From: an uncultured Paludibaculum sp.
Lineage (GTDB): Bacteria; Acidobacteriota; Terriglobia; Bryobacterales; Bryobacteraceae
Direction of reading: 5' to 3'
Length of the DNA: 64,000 nt
Assembly: GCF_963665245.1 (NCBI RefSeq)
Contig: NZ_OY762267.1
Coordinates: 2,232,001-2,296,000, forward strand
Within the stretch, counting starts at the first letter, position 1; each line of letters starts with the position of its first letter. Below the pieces are notes generated by a model that saw only the letters and a program-made list of their open reading frames with translations, was not told the DNA's origin and ran no database searches. The translations under genes and the position numbers were made by a program. Shown in pieces: positions 16,113-25,063 of this stretch.

Positions 16113-17255
16113 GTGCCCAAGCAGTACGTCAACCGGGAGTCAGACCGCTCCGGACCGCCGCCAATTCCGATGGTGGATCTGCGTCCGCTGCTGCGCGCGG
16201 CGAGAGGCAGGATCCATGCCAGATTGTCCGAGATGCACGCGGCCGGGCAGTACATCCTCGGCCCGCAGGTGGCCGGCTTCGAAGCGGAGTTTGCCACGGC
16301 AACCGGCGCGCATTCGGCCATCGGCGTAAGTACCGGCACCGCGGCTCTGGAGTTGGCACTGCGCACCGCCCTGGCTAATCGGACGAAGGGCGAGGTGGTG
16401 GTGCCGGCGCTAACGTCGCTGTTCACGGCGCAGGCCGTGTTGGCGGCAGGCGGGCGGCTGAGCATCGCCGATGTCGACGAAGAGTCGCTGCTGCTGACAG
16501 CCACCGGGGCCGAGGTGGCCTGGGGCCCGTCGACGTCGGCAGTGGTGGCTGTGCATCTGTATGGCCGGCCCTGCCAACTGGGAGCTCTGGCACGGCTGGC
16601 CAGGGATCGGTCGGCCGCCTTGATCCAGGATGCCTGCCAGGCACACGGGGCCCGGCATCTGGGACGCCCGCTGACCGACTTCTCGCCGTACGTCTGCTAC
16701 AGCTTCTATCCCACCAAGAATCTGGGCTGCTTGGGCGACGGCGGTGCTGTAGCCACAAGCTCAAAAGCGGTGGAGAGCCATGTCCGACTGCTGCGTGACG
16801 GAGGCCGGCGGGGCGGACAGGTGGCGGCGGTGACGGCCGGGAACGCCCGGCTCGACGAGATGCATGCCTGCTATCTGCGTGGGCTGCTGCCGAGCCTGGA
16901 ACCCAACAACCGGCATCGAGCGCGCGTCGCGGAGCAGTACCACGAGGCTCTGCGCGACTGCCCCGGCGTGCGGCTACCGGCGTGGTCCGACGAGTCTGTC
17001 CATCACCTTTTCGTGGTCCGGGTGAAGCGCCGGACGAAGCTGAGAGAACATCTGCTGGCAGCCGGCATACAGACCGGCATCCACTATCCCGTCCCCCTGC
17101 ACCGTCATCCCGCCTTTCGCGAGGCCCGCGTCGCGGCCCCGCCGGTGGTGGCGGAACGGGCCTGTCGGGAGATTTTGTCCCTACCCATCGGAGTCCACAT
17201 TCGACCCCGCGACGCGGAACGCGTGGCGGCGGAGATCCGGAGGTTTTACACGTGA
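16113..17255 (+). CDS. DegT/DnrJ/EryC1/StrS-family aminotransferase
   Basis: A PLP-dependent sugar aminotransferase-type protein of about 380 residues. It shows the typical YILGPQVAGFEAEFA entry, GVSTGTAALELAL, DACQAHGARHLG and the PLP lysine in FYPTKNLGCLGDGGAV. That lysine is residue 202 from the GTG used here, or 183 from the ATG at 16170. Neither start has a clear ribosome binding site, so the first 19 residues are uncertain. The family makes amino sugars from keto-sugars. Here it would provide an aminodeoxy sugar nucleotide for the neighbouring glycosyltransferases. The stop overlaps the GTG of the epimerase gene. Confidence 0.93.
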   Translation: MPKQYVNRESDRSGPPPIPMVDLRPLLRAARGRIHARLSEMHAAGQYILGPQVAGFEAEFATATGAHSAIGVSTGTAALELALRTALANRTKGEVVVPALTSLFTAQAVLAAGGRLSIADVDEESLLLTATGAEVAWGPSTSAVVAVHLYGRPCQLGALARLARDRSAALIQDACQAHGARHLGRPLTDFSPYVCYSFYPTKNLGCLGDGGAVATSSKAVESHVRLLRDGGRRGGQVAAVTAGNARLDEMHACYLRGLLPSLEPNNRHRARVAEQYHEALRDCPGVRLPAWSDESVHHLFVVRVKRRTKLREHLLAAGIQTGIHYPVPLHRHPAFREARVAAPPVVAERACREILSLPIGVHIRPRDAERVAAEIRRFYT

Positions 17256-18289
17256 ACTCCTGGCAAGACTCCTATGCGGGCCGGCGGGTGGCCGTAACTG
17301 GCGGCCTAGGCTTCCTGGGCAGCAATCTGGCGCATGCGCTGGCGTGGGCCGGGGCCGAAGTGACCGTCCTCGATGCCTTGGTTCGTGGGTGCGGCGGCAA
17401 GCGAGAGAATCTGGAGGGCGCCGCCCGGCACTGCCGCGTCGTCCAGACGGATATCGGCGACCCGGAGGAGACGGCCGGCGCGGTGGAGGATTGCGACATC
17501 GTCTTCAACCTGGCCGGTGAGATCAGTCACGGGCGCAGCATGACCGAGCCCGAACGGGATGGCGAGATCAACACAGCGGCACAACTGCGGTTCCTCGGGC
17601 TGCTGGCGCACATGCGGCCCGGGATCCGCGTGGTCTACGCCGGGACCCGGCAGGTGTACGGCGTCCCGCTCAGCCTGCCCGTGGACGAGGATCACCCAAT
17701 CGACCCGGTGGACTTCAACGGGATCCACAAATACGCCGCGACGATGTACCACATGCTGTACTCGCGCTTGGGGCAACTGGACGCCGCGGTGCTACGGCTG
17801 AGCAATGTTTACGGCCCCCGCATGGCGCTGGACGTCCCCGGGCAGGGCTTTCTGGGGGTCTTTCTGCGACAGGCGCTGCTGGGAGAGGATCTTGGCGTCT
17901 ATCAGCCGGGCGACCAGTTGCGCGATCCCATCTTTGTGGACGACGCCGTGGACGCGTTTCTGGCGGCTGGCGCGGTGCCCACACTGCCGGCTCGATCGTT
18001 CAACCTGGGCGGCGGGCAGGCATTGCGGCTGGACGAGATCGCAACGACGATTGCGCAGGCGGCCGGAACCGAGTCGAGGGTGTGTCCCCTCGAATTCCCG
18101 CAGCGAGCCAAGGCGTTCGACATCGGCAGCTATGTGGCCGACTGGTCAAGGGCGCGCCGCTTGCTGGACTGGCGGCCCCGGACCGATTTCGCCACCGGTG
18201 TGGAACGTACGTTGGCGTTCTATCGGGACCATTGGGAGACCTACCTGCCTGCCTCCGGCGCACTTTGCACGGTGGCCCAGGGGCAATGA
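17252..18289 (+). CDS. NAD-dependent sugar-nucleotide epimerase/dehydratase (extended SDR)
   Basis: The GTG at 17252 overlaps the previous stop and has GGAGG eight bases upstream. The 345-residue protein has a Rossmann VTGGLGFLG motif (G17, G20, G23), the NLAGE strand, GTRQVYG (T132 region) and NVYGPRMALD. The usual catalytic YxxxK is replaced by N156-G-I-H-K160, so the tyrosine is absent while the lysine is kept. Related proteins with NGI(N/H)K are known to me as a recurring subgroup, so this may be a genuine variant rather than an inactive copy. In this operon it should act on an NDP-sugar in the cytoplasm. Confidence 0.9.
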   Translation: MNSWQDSYAGRRVAVTGGLGFLGSNLAHALAWAGAEVTVLDALVRGCGGKRENLEGAARHCRVVQTDIGDPEETAGAVEDCDIVFNLAGEISHGRSMTEPERDGEINTAAQLRFLGLLAHMRPGIRVVYAGTRQVYGVPLSLPVDEDHPIDPVDFNGIHKYAATMYHMLYSRLGQLDAAVLRLSNVYGPRMALDVPGQGFLGVFLRQALLGEDLGVYQPGDQLRDPIFVDDAVDAFLAAGAVPTLPARSFNLGGGQALRLDEIATTIAQAAGTESRVCPLEFPQRAKAFDIGSYVADWSRARRLLDWRPRTDFATGVERTLAFYRDHWETYLPASGALCTVAQGQ

Positions 18290-19032
18290 ACCCGGCGGAG
18301 TTCCGCAATATCGCAGTGGCCGAGGAGGGTCTCTGGTGGTATCGCGGCATGCGCGAAATCCTGTTCCGGGAGTTGGACCGGGCGAAGCAGGGCCGGACCA
18401 TCGAAACGGTGCTGGATGCGGGATGCGGCACCGGCGCGCTGGCCGAGCAGGTGTCCCAGAGGTACGGATGGCGGACCATCGGCATGGACGCGAACGCCAC
18501 AGCGATGCCATGGCTACGGCGGAGAGCGGTGGAGGCCGTGCAGGGCGACATCACGCGCATCCCGCTGCCCGACGGCTGCTGTGACGCACTGCTTTCGCTG
18601 GATGTTCTGATCCACCTGGCGCCTGGCACGGAGTCGCAGGCAATGCGCGAGTTCGGGCGCGTGGTGCGTCCGGGCGGTTTGCTGGTGGTGCGCGTGGCGG
18701 CCTTCGACTGGCTGCGCAGCCGTCACTCGATCTTCATTGAAGAGAAGCAGCGGTTTACGCGGACCCGGCTGCTGCGGCTGGCCGTCGACGCGGGTTGGAG
18801 ACCGCTGCGCTGCACCTATCTGAACTCGCTGGCGCTGCCCTTGGCCGCGTTCAAGTTCCGGGTGTGGGAACCGCTGTTCGACCGGACACCCAGGAGCGGA
18901 GTGGGGGCGCTGCCGCCATGGTTGAACTCGGCACTGCTGGGGGCGTTGCGGCTGGAAGGAGCCTGGCTGTCGCGCGGCCTTACCCTGCCCGCCGGCCAGA
19001 GCCTGCTGCTGGTGGCCGAGCGGCCGGCGTAA
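18286..19032 (+). CDS. Class I SAM-dependent methyltransferase
   Basis: The ATG at 18286 overlaps the previous stop (ATGA). The 248-residue protein has motif I VLDAGCGTGALAEQV (about residues 43-57), an acidic GMDAN loop, AVQGDITRIPLPD and LSLDVLIHLAPG, the classic Methyltransf_11 pattern. The N-terminal EEGLWWYRGMREILFRELD is common in methyltransferases of surface-polysaccharide clusters. As the last gene of the glycan operon it probably O- or C-methylates a sugar residue or precursor. It ends three bases before the convergent deoB gene. Confidence 0.9.
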   Translation: MNPAEFRNIAVAEEGLWWYRGMREILFRELDRAKQGRTIETVLDAGCGTGALAEQVSQRYGWRTIGMDANATAMPWLRRRAVEAVQGDITRIPLPDGCCDALLSLDVLIHLAPGTESQAMREFGRVVRPGGLLVVRVAAFDWLRSRHSIFIEEKQRFTRTRLLRLAVDAGWRPLRCTYLNSLALPLAAFKFRVWEPLFDRTPRSGVGALPPWLNSALLGALRLEGAWLSRGLTLPAGQSLLLVAERPA

Positions 19033-19035
19033 GGG

Positions 19036-20205
19036 TCAGGCGATCGCGTCGAGGAAGCTCACGCCAGCCTGGATGCTGGTGCCGAAGTTCTGGGCCACGG
19101 TCTGTCCGATGTCGGCCAGCGAGCCGCGCGTGCCCAGGTTCGTGCCGGCACGGACTTTGGGGCCGTAGGCTAGCAGGGGCACGTATTCACGGCTGTGGTC
19201 GGTGGATGGCGTGGTGGGATCGCAGCCATGATCAGCCGTCAGCACGACGAGATCCTCAGGCCCGAGTGCGGCATCCAGTTGAGGCAGCCAGGCATCCACC
19301 GCTTCGAGTGCTCGGGAGTAGCCCTCGGGATCGTTCCGATGGCCATAGAGCATGTCGAAGTCGACCAGATTCACGAAGACAAGGCCGGTGTCGATGGAGG
19401 CTAGAGCTTCCAGGGTCTTTGCCATGCCATCGGCGTTGGTCTTCGTCTTGAGTGACTTCGTGACACCGCGGCCCAGGAAGATGTCTGCGATCTTGCCGAC
19501 GCTCACCACGGGGACATTGCCAGCGGACAGTTGATCGAGCAGCATGCCCGCGGGCGGCGGGACTGCGTAGTCGTGGCGGTTGGTGGTGCGGGTGAAGTTC
19601 GGTGACTGGCCCTCGAATGGCCGTGCGATGACGCGGCCTACTTCGTGCGGGCCGGTGAGCAGGGCGCGGGCGATCTCGCAGATGCGGTAGAGCTCGGGAA
19701 TGGGGATTACGCCCTCATGGGCCGCGATCTGGAAGACGCTATCCGCCGACGTGTAGATGATAGGCTTGCCGGTGGCAACATGTTCGTCGCCGAGCTGCTT
19801 GATGATCTCGGTGCCGGAGGCGGCGAAGTTGCCCAACGTCCCACGGCCAATCCGCCGTTCAAACTCGGCCATCAGATCGGGCGGGAAGCCGTGCGGGTAA
19901 AGCGGGAAGGGCTTGGCCAGGTGAATACCCACCATCTCCCAGTGTCCGGTGGTGGTGTCCTTGCCGGGGGAGGCCAGCGTGCAGCGGCCAAAAGAGGCGC
20001 GCGGATGGGGGGCCGGCTCCAGATGCTCGAGCGGCCGGATGTTGGCCAGGCCGAGAGCGCGGAGATTGGGCAGGCGTAGTGGCCTCAGGCTGGCGCAATG
20101 GCCCAGCGTATCGCCGGGCATATCGTCGCCAAAGGCCTGCCAGTCCGGCATGGCGCCGATGCCGACACTATCCAGCACAATCCACGCGACGCGGCGGAAG
20201 ACCAT
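19036..20205 (-). CDS. deoB: Phosphopentomutase
   Basis: The 389-residue protein interconverts ribose/deoxyribose 1- and 5-phosphates in nucleoside salvage. It is full length and shows the alkaline-phosphatase-superfamily metal sites: IVLDSVGIGAMPD, the catalytic threonine region GKDTTTGHWE, NLVDFDMLYGHRND and TADHGCDPTTPSTDHSRE. The start is supported by GGAGAGTAG upstream. It is the last gene of the yebC-ruvC-(215 aa)-tlpA-deoB transcription unit, with three bases to the preceding stop. It is convergent with the glycan operon. Confidence 0.96.
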   Translation of the reverse strand: MVFRRVAWIVLDSVGIGAMPDWQAFGDDMPGDTLGHCASLRPLRLPNLRALGLANIRPLEHLEPAPHPRASFGRCTLASPGKDTTTGHWEMVGIHLAKPFPLYPHGFPPDLMAEFERRIGRGTLGNFAASGTEIIKQLGDEHVATGKPIIYTSADSVFQIAAHEGVIPIPELYRICEIARALLTGPHEVGRVIARPFEGQSPNFTRTTNRHDYAVPPPAGMLLDQLSAGNVPVVSVGKIADIFLGRGVTKSLKTKTNADGMAKTLEALASIDTGLVFVNLVDFDMLYGHRNDPEGYSRALEAVDAWLPQLDAALGPEDLVVLTADHGCDPTTPSTDHSREYVPLLAYGPKVRAGTNLGTRGSLADIGQTVAQNFGTSIQAGVSFLDAIA

Positions 20206-20208
20206 AAT

Positions 20209-21540
20209 CTACTCTCCAGAGGGGGTTGCGAGGGCATCCTGAATGCGCTCGCTGAGCATGTCGACGAAGCGGTCGGCGATGTAGCCGGTCATGCGGCTGA
20301 CCACGGCGCCCTGCTTGTCGAGGATGACCGTGGTGGGAATGGAGTTCACTCGCAGGAGCAGCGCCAGTCCGTCCTCATAGAGGAACTCACCCTTCCACTT
20401 CTGCGCTTCGAGGAATGGCTTGACGGCGCCGCGGTCCTCGTCGGTGGAGACGTTCAGGAAGACCACGTCGTCGCGATCCTTGAAGCGCTGTTTGGCCTGT
20501 TCATAGAGCGGATGCTGAGCGCGGCAGGGTCCGCACCAGGTAGCCCAGAAATCGAGGATGACCACTTTGCCCTTCAGTCCGGAGAGGGAGACGGGGTCGC
20601 CGGACACACCGCCCAACGTGAACTCAGCCGGGGCCTTGGCTCCGAAGTTGGGGTCGAACTGCTTCAGACGGGCTTTGCGGGCCGCGGTCGCCTGGCCGAC
20701 GCGCTGCAAGGAAGCCAGCATGATGGAGCCAAAGGCGTTTTCGTCACCCAGTGCCTTCTTCGAGAGGTCAGCCAGGCGAGTGCCTTCCTTGGTGGCGTCG
20801 GTAGGTGAGGTGCGTTCGTCGTTTAAGGCCAGGGCCTCCGCCAGAGCTTCCAGTGCTTCTTTGGGCTTGCCGGCCTTCTCCAGAACGCGAGCGCGTTCAA
20901 AAGCGTTCTCGGAAGTGGGGCAGGCCGCCCAGCCCTTCACGGCGGCTTCGATCGCCTCGTCGTAGCGCGCCAGGTTGCTGAGAGCGCGGGCTTCGAAGGT
21001 GCGGGCACGGGTCAAGGCGTATTCCGTCTCGTCGAGCCGCCGTCCACGGCCGGCTCCGGGCTCTTTCGAGTCAAGTTGCGACTGACGCTGGCCGGTGACC
21101 ATGTCGACGAGAATGCGGGCGTACTTCAAGGCGCGTTCGGCACTCTCCTTGTCATCGCGATCGAGCAGGGCTCGGGTGACGTTGTCGAGCAGAGCTCCGC
21201 TACGGCTGCCGGCTTCGATGGCGGGAATCCCATAGAGGAAAAGGCGGGCTTTGTCGTGGTTCTCCACGGCAGCCTGAGCGAGCACCTTTTCGATCTCCTG
21301 ACGCCGAGCGGTCTTGGGGTAGAGCTTGAGATGGCGCTCCAGGGCGCGCGTATACTCCACTGCGCTGCCACCGGACTCGCCGAGGGAGCGTTCGAGTTCC
21401 TGGTTTTCCTTGGCTGCTGGATCATCGTCAGGCTTGACCTTCTGGTCGGCCTGCTGGCTGGAGGCCGGCTTTGCGGCGGGCGGTTTCGACTGCCCTGGAA
21501 GCAGCGTGCAGGCTAGGACAGTCAGGAGAAGTGTTTTCAT
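20209..21540 (-). CDS. TlpA-like thioredoxin-fold protein with helical-repeat N-terminus
   Basis: The real start is the ATG at 21538-21540, which overlaps the previous stop and opens a signal peptide ([19 protein letters not shown]). An upstream in-frame extension lies inside the previous gene and was rejected. The 443-residue product has TPR-like helices in the middle (for example RALSNLARYDEAIEAAVKGW) and a C-terminal TlpA/AhpC-type thioredoxin domain with the redox motif WCGPC (ILDFWATWCGPCRAQHPLYE). A cis-proline strand SIPTTVILDKQG follows. It should act outside the cytoplasm as a thiol-disulfide oxidoreductase, perhaps in cytochrome maturation or disulfide reduction. Confidence 0.9.
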   Translation of the reverse strand: MKTLLLTVLACTLLPGQSKPPAAKPASSQQADQKVKPDDDPAAKENQELERSLGESGGSAVEYTRALERHLKLYPKTARRQEIEKVLAQAAVENHDKARLFLYGIPAIEAGSRSGALLDNVTRALLDRDDKESAERALKYARILVDMVTGQRQSQLDSKEPGAGRGRRLDETEYALTRARTFEARALSNLARYDEAIEAAVKGWAACPTSENAFERARVLEKAGKPKEALEALAEALALNDERTSPTDATKEGTRLADLSKKALGDENAFGSIMLASLQRVGQATAARKARLKQFDPNFGAKAPAEFTLGGVSGDPVSLSGLKGKVVILDFWATWCGPCRAQHPLYEQAKQRFKDRDDVVFLNVSTDEDRGAVKPFLEAQKWKGEFLYEDGLALLLRVNSIPTTVILDKQGAVVSRMTGYIADRFVDMLSERIQDALATPSGE

Positions 21541-22184
21541 TGAGATTTGGCTTCGCCGGCCGGCTTGGGTGGGGGTGGTGGATTGCGGAAGGTGGCGGCC
21601 AGGCGTTCGGCCCGCTCGCGAGCCATGTTGAGATAGGTCTCGTTCTTGGCAATGCGATCGAGCAACGGCAGGTAAACGTCCAGGCCGACGATGCGCCGGC
21701 GGTCCCAGGCAGCCTCGAGTTTGAGGATCGATTGATTCACTCCAAGCTTGTCGTAGCGCGCAGTCCGTTCCAGGTCGATGAAGAGCTGGGCCGACTCGCA
21801 CATGCGTTCAAACCAGTCGTAGATCGCCTGCGTGTCGGGGTCGGCGGAGTAGTTGAACTTCACCTCGTGCGACTCCGAGCTCTTCTGCCAGCGCAGGAGT
21901 TTGTCGCCCATGCGCGCCACCTTCAGGCCGGACTCCACTTCGTGGTCGAAGTGGCCCAGTTTGTCGCTGAGCTCGAAGACCGTGTCCGTTTCGGCGGGCT
22001 TCAGCTTCAGGATGATGGGGTTGTCTTCCTCAGGGCCCTCGCGGTACTCCGCCTTGCCATCGCGGTTGAGACGAATCTCCTGGTACTCCGGTTTGCTGCC
22101 GGGGAACTTCTTGGAATAGAAGAGTTGCGGCGCATCCTGCGCGAAGGCAACCAGGCTGAAGCACAGTAAAGCCAGAAGTTTCAT
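21537..22184 (-). CDS. Hypothetical secreted protein
   Basis: The 215-residue protein has a signal peptide ([16 protein letters not shown]) and a soluble domain that I do not recognise. Visible are [20 protein letters not shown], an acidic/basic repeat of beta-strand-like segments, and a proline-rich C-terminus ([12 protein letters not shown]). It is translationally coupled at both ends: its ATG overlaps the ruvC stop, and its stop overlaps the ATG of the TlpA-like gene. This position suggests an envelope role together with the thioredoxin-fold neighbour. Confidence 0.8.
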   Translation of the reverse strand: MKLLALLCFSLVAFAQDAPQLFYSKKFPGSKPEYQEIRLNRDGKAEYREGPEEDNPIILKLKPAETDTVFELSDKLGHFDHEVESGLKVARMGDKLLRWQKSSESHEVKFNYSADPDTQAIYDWFERMCESAQLFIDLERTARYDKLGVNQSILKLEAAWDRRRIVGLDVYLPLLDRIAKNETYLNMARERAERLAATFRNPPPPPKPAGEAKSQ

Positions 22185-22666
22185 AGGGCGATCTTCACGG
22201 GTCGCCTCATGGCATGGCAGAGGGCAACCGCTAATGCATCAGACGCGTCGAGGGAAGCAATTGGTTCCGCGAGCCCGAGCAGGACGCGCACCATCCACTG
22301 GACTTGCTCCTTCTCGGCCCGGCCATTGCTGGCCACGGCCATCTTGACCTGAGCGGGCGGGTATTCGCTGACTTCCAGACCGGCCTCGGCCAGGACGAAC
22401 AGGGCGACGCCACGGACATGAGTAAGCTTCAGGGCGCTGCGCATGTTCACCGAGGTGAACGTATCCTCGACGGCCGCTTCGTCCGGGGCGAACTCGGCAG
22501 CTACTTCGCGCAGTCGCGAGCCGATGGTGAGCAACCGTGTGCTGAACGAATCCTTGGCGCTGGTGCGGATGACGCCAGCCTCGACGAGGCGATGGCGCGT
22601 GCCGTCCGTGTCAATCACGCCGTATCCGGTAAATTGGCTCCCGCAGTCGATGCCCAGGATGCGCAC
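22181..22666 (-). CDS. ruvC: Crossover junction endodeoxyribonuclease RuvC
   Basis: The 161-residue protein is a RuvC Holliday-junction resolvase with an RNase H-like fold. The acidic active site is visible as D7 ([13 protein letters not shown]), E67 (AAVEDTF) and D140/D143 ([14 protein letters not shown]). The start is a GTG (22664-22666) with GAGGGG close upstream. It follows yebC by 30 bases, the common yebC-ruvC order. ruvA and ruvB are not in this window. Confidence 0.95.
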   Translation of the reverse strand: MRILGIDCGSQFTGYGVIDTDGTRHRLVEAGVIRTSAKDSFSTRLLTIGSRLREVAAEFAPDEAAVEDTFTSVNMRSALKLTHVRGVALFVLAEAGLEVSEYPPAQVKMAVASNGRAEKEQVQWMVRVLLGLAEPIASLDASDALAVALCHAMRRPVKIAL

Positions 22667-22696
22667 GCGCCCCTCAATTGGCCGTGGTCTCGTTGG

Positions 22697-23434
22697 TTAG
22701 CCTTCCGGCTCTTCGTCGCCGAAGTCCGCGTTGGTGTAAACGTTCTGGACGTCGTCGTGCTCTTCCAACAGGTCCATGATCTTCATCATGGCGTTGGCAT
22801 GCTTGGCGTCGACTCCCACGAGATTCTTGGGGATCATGGCGATTTCCGCCTCGACGGTGGGGATGCCGGCCTTGCCCAGCGCCTCGAGGACGGTATTATG
22901 CGATTCCGGCGCCGAGAGGATCTCCCAGTTCTCGCCTTCGTCGCGCACGTCATCAGCTCCGGCTTCCAGGGCAAACTCCATCAACTGATCTTCCGTGGCC
23001 TTGTCTTTCTCGATGAGAATCTGGCTCTTGCGGTCGAACATCCAGGCCACTGAGCCCACTTCGCCCATATTCCCGCCCTGCTTGGAGAACATGTGGCGCA
23101 TCTCGCTGACCGTACGGTTGCGGTTGTCGGTCGCCGTGGAGACCATGATGGCGGCGCCACCCGGGCCGTACCCTTCGAACATGATTTCGTCGATCTGGCC
23201 GCCTTCGAGTTCGCCGGTGCCGCGCATGACAGCGCGCTTGATATTTTCGGCGGGCATCGAAACGGCCTTGGCTGCCGTGATGGCCGTGCGCAGGCGAGCG
23301 TTGCTGTCGGGGTCGCCGCCGCTGCGCGCCGCGATCACGATTTCCTTGATCAGCCGCGTGAACATCTTGCCGCGCTTGGCATCCAACGAGGCCTTCTTGT
23401 GCTTAATCGTCGCCCACTTTGAGTGTCCGGACAT
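22697..23434 (-). CDS. yebC: YebC/PmpR (TACO1) family protein
   Basis: The 245-residue protein shows the invariant family start (MSGHSKWATIKHKKASLDAK) and the FEGYGPGGAAIMV and DNRNRTVSEMRHMFSK motifs. Members were long called transcriptional regulators; more recent work links them to translation of difficult (polyproline) sequences. It is cytoplasmic. AGAGG lies seven bases upstream of the ATG. It is the first gene of the five-gene unit ending with deoB. Confidence 0.96.
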   Translation of the reverse strand: MSGHSKWATIKHKKASLDAKRGKMFTRLIKEIVIAARSGGDPDSNARLRTAITAAKAVSMPAENIKRAVMRGTGELEGGQIDEIMFEGYGPGGAAIMVSTATDNRNRTVSEMRHMFSKQGGNMGEVGSVAWMFDRKSQILIEKDKATEDQLMEFALEAGADDVRDEGENWEILSAPESHNTVLEALGKAGIPTVEAEIAMIPKNLVGVDAKHANAMMKIMDLLEEHDDVQNVYTNADFGDEEPEG

Positions 23435-23557
23435 TGCTCTACCTCTGGCTCTTTAACTGACTGCATGCGGGCGCACTACGGCCCAAAGGGACAGGATAGC
23501 AAATGCGCCCTGGAGTGCCTAGCAGAACATAGCCTGAAGGCCGGCGCGCATCTTCGC

Positions 23558-24979
23558 CTAATGTCCGCCCATCGTGGAGACACCGCTGAGCGAATCGGAT
23601 TTGCTGAACCTGGGCCAGCTATAGCCATAGAAGGCCACGAACACGAAGCAGACCGCCGGGACGATGAAGCCGCGGGACATATCCCACTCGTCAGCAACCC
23701 AACCCATCAACTTGGGCAGGATGGCGCCGCCCATGATCGCCATCACGATGAACGACGAAGCCTTCTTTGCCCGGGCACCCAAACCGAAGATACCCAGCGC
23801 GAAGATCGTCGGGAACATGATCGACATGAAGAAGAAGCTCAGGTAGACACAAAGCACGGACAGCCACCCAAGCTTTAGAAACACTACAAAGGTAGCCAGG
23901 ACGTTCATCAGGCCATAAAATCCTAACACCTTGTGAGCTGAGTACTTACGCAGAATCCCAGCGCCACTGAACCGGCCGATGAGGAAGCAGACGAACCCCA
24001 GCGAGGCGAGGTTCGACGCACCCTTGTTGCTGAGGGAGAGCACCCCGGCGCTGCTCGTTTCAAACCAGCCCGTCAGCCAGTCCTTCAGGAATCCCGCGCT
24101 ATTGGAGAGACTCGCCAGCCCGGCGGCCCACGATTCGGGGATCGGTGGAAGTTCCGACGTCATGTAGTTGATGAAGAAGCTGAAGATGCCCGCCTGCGCC
24201 GCAACGTACAGGAACTGCGCCAGGACGGCGAGCACGAAGTGCGGATGGGACCAGATGGAGTGCGACACGGGCGCGGCGGTGTCGTCCAGGTGATAGTCAT
24301 CTTCACCCTTGATGTCGGGAATGTTGGCGAAGTAGAAGATGACGGCAAGGACAATGACGAAGATGGCGATGTACATGTACGGAATGTACAGAGTCTCGCT
24401 GCCCGTGCTGCGGCCCGCCGCATCCTTGCCGTAGAAGAACATGCTGCCGACGATGGGGCCAAAGATCCAGCCGACACCATTGCACGACTGCGCCAGGTTG
24501 ATGCGGGTCGCGGCATAGCGCTGGTCACCTAATACCGTCGTGTAGGGATTGGCGATGGTCTCCAGGAATGTGAGCCCGGTAGCGATAACGCAGACACCCG
24601 TTAAAAAAGCCACAAACGCCAGGTTCGCCGACACGCGGCCTTCGTGTACCATGGCGTTGATGTGCGTGGCCGGAATAAACCAGAATCCTCCCAGCGCCAC
24701 GATGAGGAGCCCCATCACGATGCCGCCCTTGTAGCCCAACTTCGTGGCCAGCCAGCCGGCGGGAATCGACATGAGGAAGTATCCAAGGTAGTGCGCGAAC
24801 TGCACCCACGCCGACTGCGCCTTCGATAGACCAAGCTCCTCCTGAAAGTGCTTGTCCATCACATCGATCATCCCGTTGCAGAAACCCCATAGCAGGAACA
24901 GGGAGCTGATGAGGATGAACGTGAACACCAGATTCTGGCCGTCGGCGGTGACGAAGATACTCTTCTTGGTATTACTCAT
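23558..24979 (-). CDS. MFS sugar permease, FucP-like
   Basis: The 473-residue, twelve-helix major facilitator resembles the FucP/glucose-galactose permease branch (proton-coupled fucose or hexose uptake). Evidence is SSLFLLWGFCNGMIDVMDKHF, AHYLGYFLMSIPAGWLATKLGYKGG, ETIANPYTTVLG and the C-terminal MFPTIFALGIFGLG. The ATG at 24979 was chosen because it starts the N-terminal cytoplasmic segment directly; an in-frame ATG at 25033 is less likely. The substrate is probably a monosaccharide. The secreted alpha-L-fucosidase gene 36 kb away could supply fucose, but no linkage is implied. Confidence 0.9.
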   Translation of the reverse strand: MSNTKKSIFVTADGQNLVFTFILISSLFLLWGFCNGMIDVMDKHFQEELGLSKAQSAWVQFAHYLGYFLMSIPAGWLATKLGYKGGIVMGLLIVALGGFWFIPATHINAMVHEGRVSANLAFVAFLTGVCVIATGLTFLETIANPYTTVLGDQRYAATRINLAQSCNGVGWIFGPIVGSMFFYGKDAAGRSTGSETLYIPYMYIAIFVIVLAVIFYFANIPDIKGEDDYHLDDTAAPVSHSIWSHPHFVLAVLAQFLYVAAQAGIFSFFINYMTSELPPIPESWAAGLASLSNSAGFLKDWLTGWFETSSAGVLSLSNKGASNLASLGFVCFLIGRFSGAGILRKYSAHKVLGFYGLMNVLATFVVFLKLGWLSVLCVYLSFFFMSIMFPTIFALGIFGLGARAKKASSFIVMAIMGGAILPKLMGWVADEWDMSRGFIVPAVCFVFVAFYGYSWPRFSKSDSLSGVSTMGGH

Positions 24980-25063
24980 GGCGAATGGAAAGAGTCTATC
25001 AATGATCGACCCCTCGTTTGCGGTCCCCCACACCCCTTGGATCCATTGATATGCTGTTCACCA

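Noticed and set aside
21541..21801. N-terminal extension of the TlpA-like gene
   Set aside because: The extension lies inside the upstream gene in another frame, and the true start at 21540 opens a clean signal peptide and overlaps the upstream stop.
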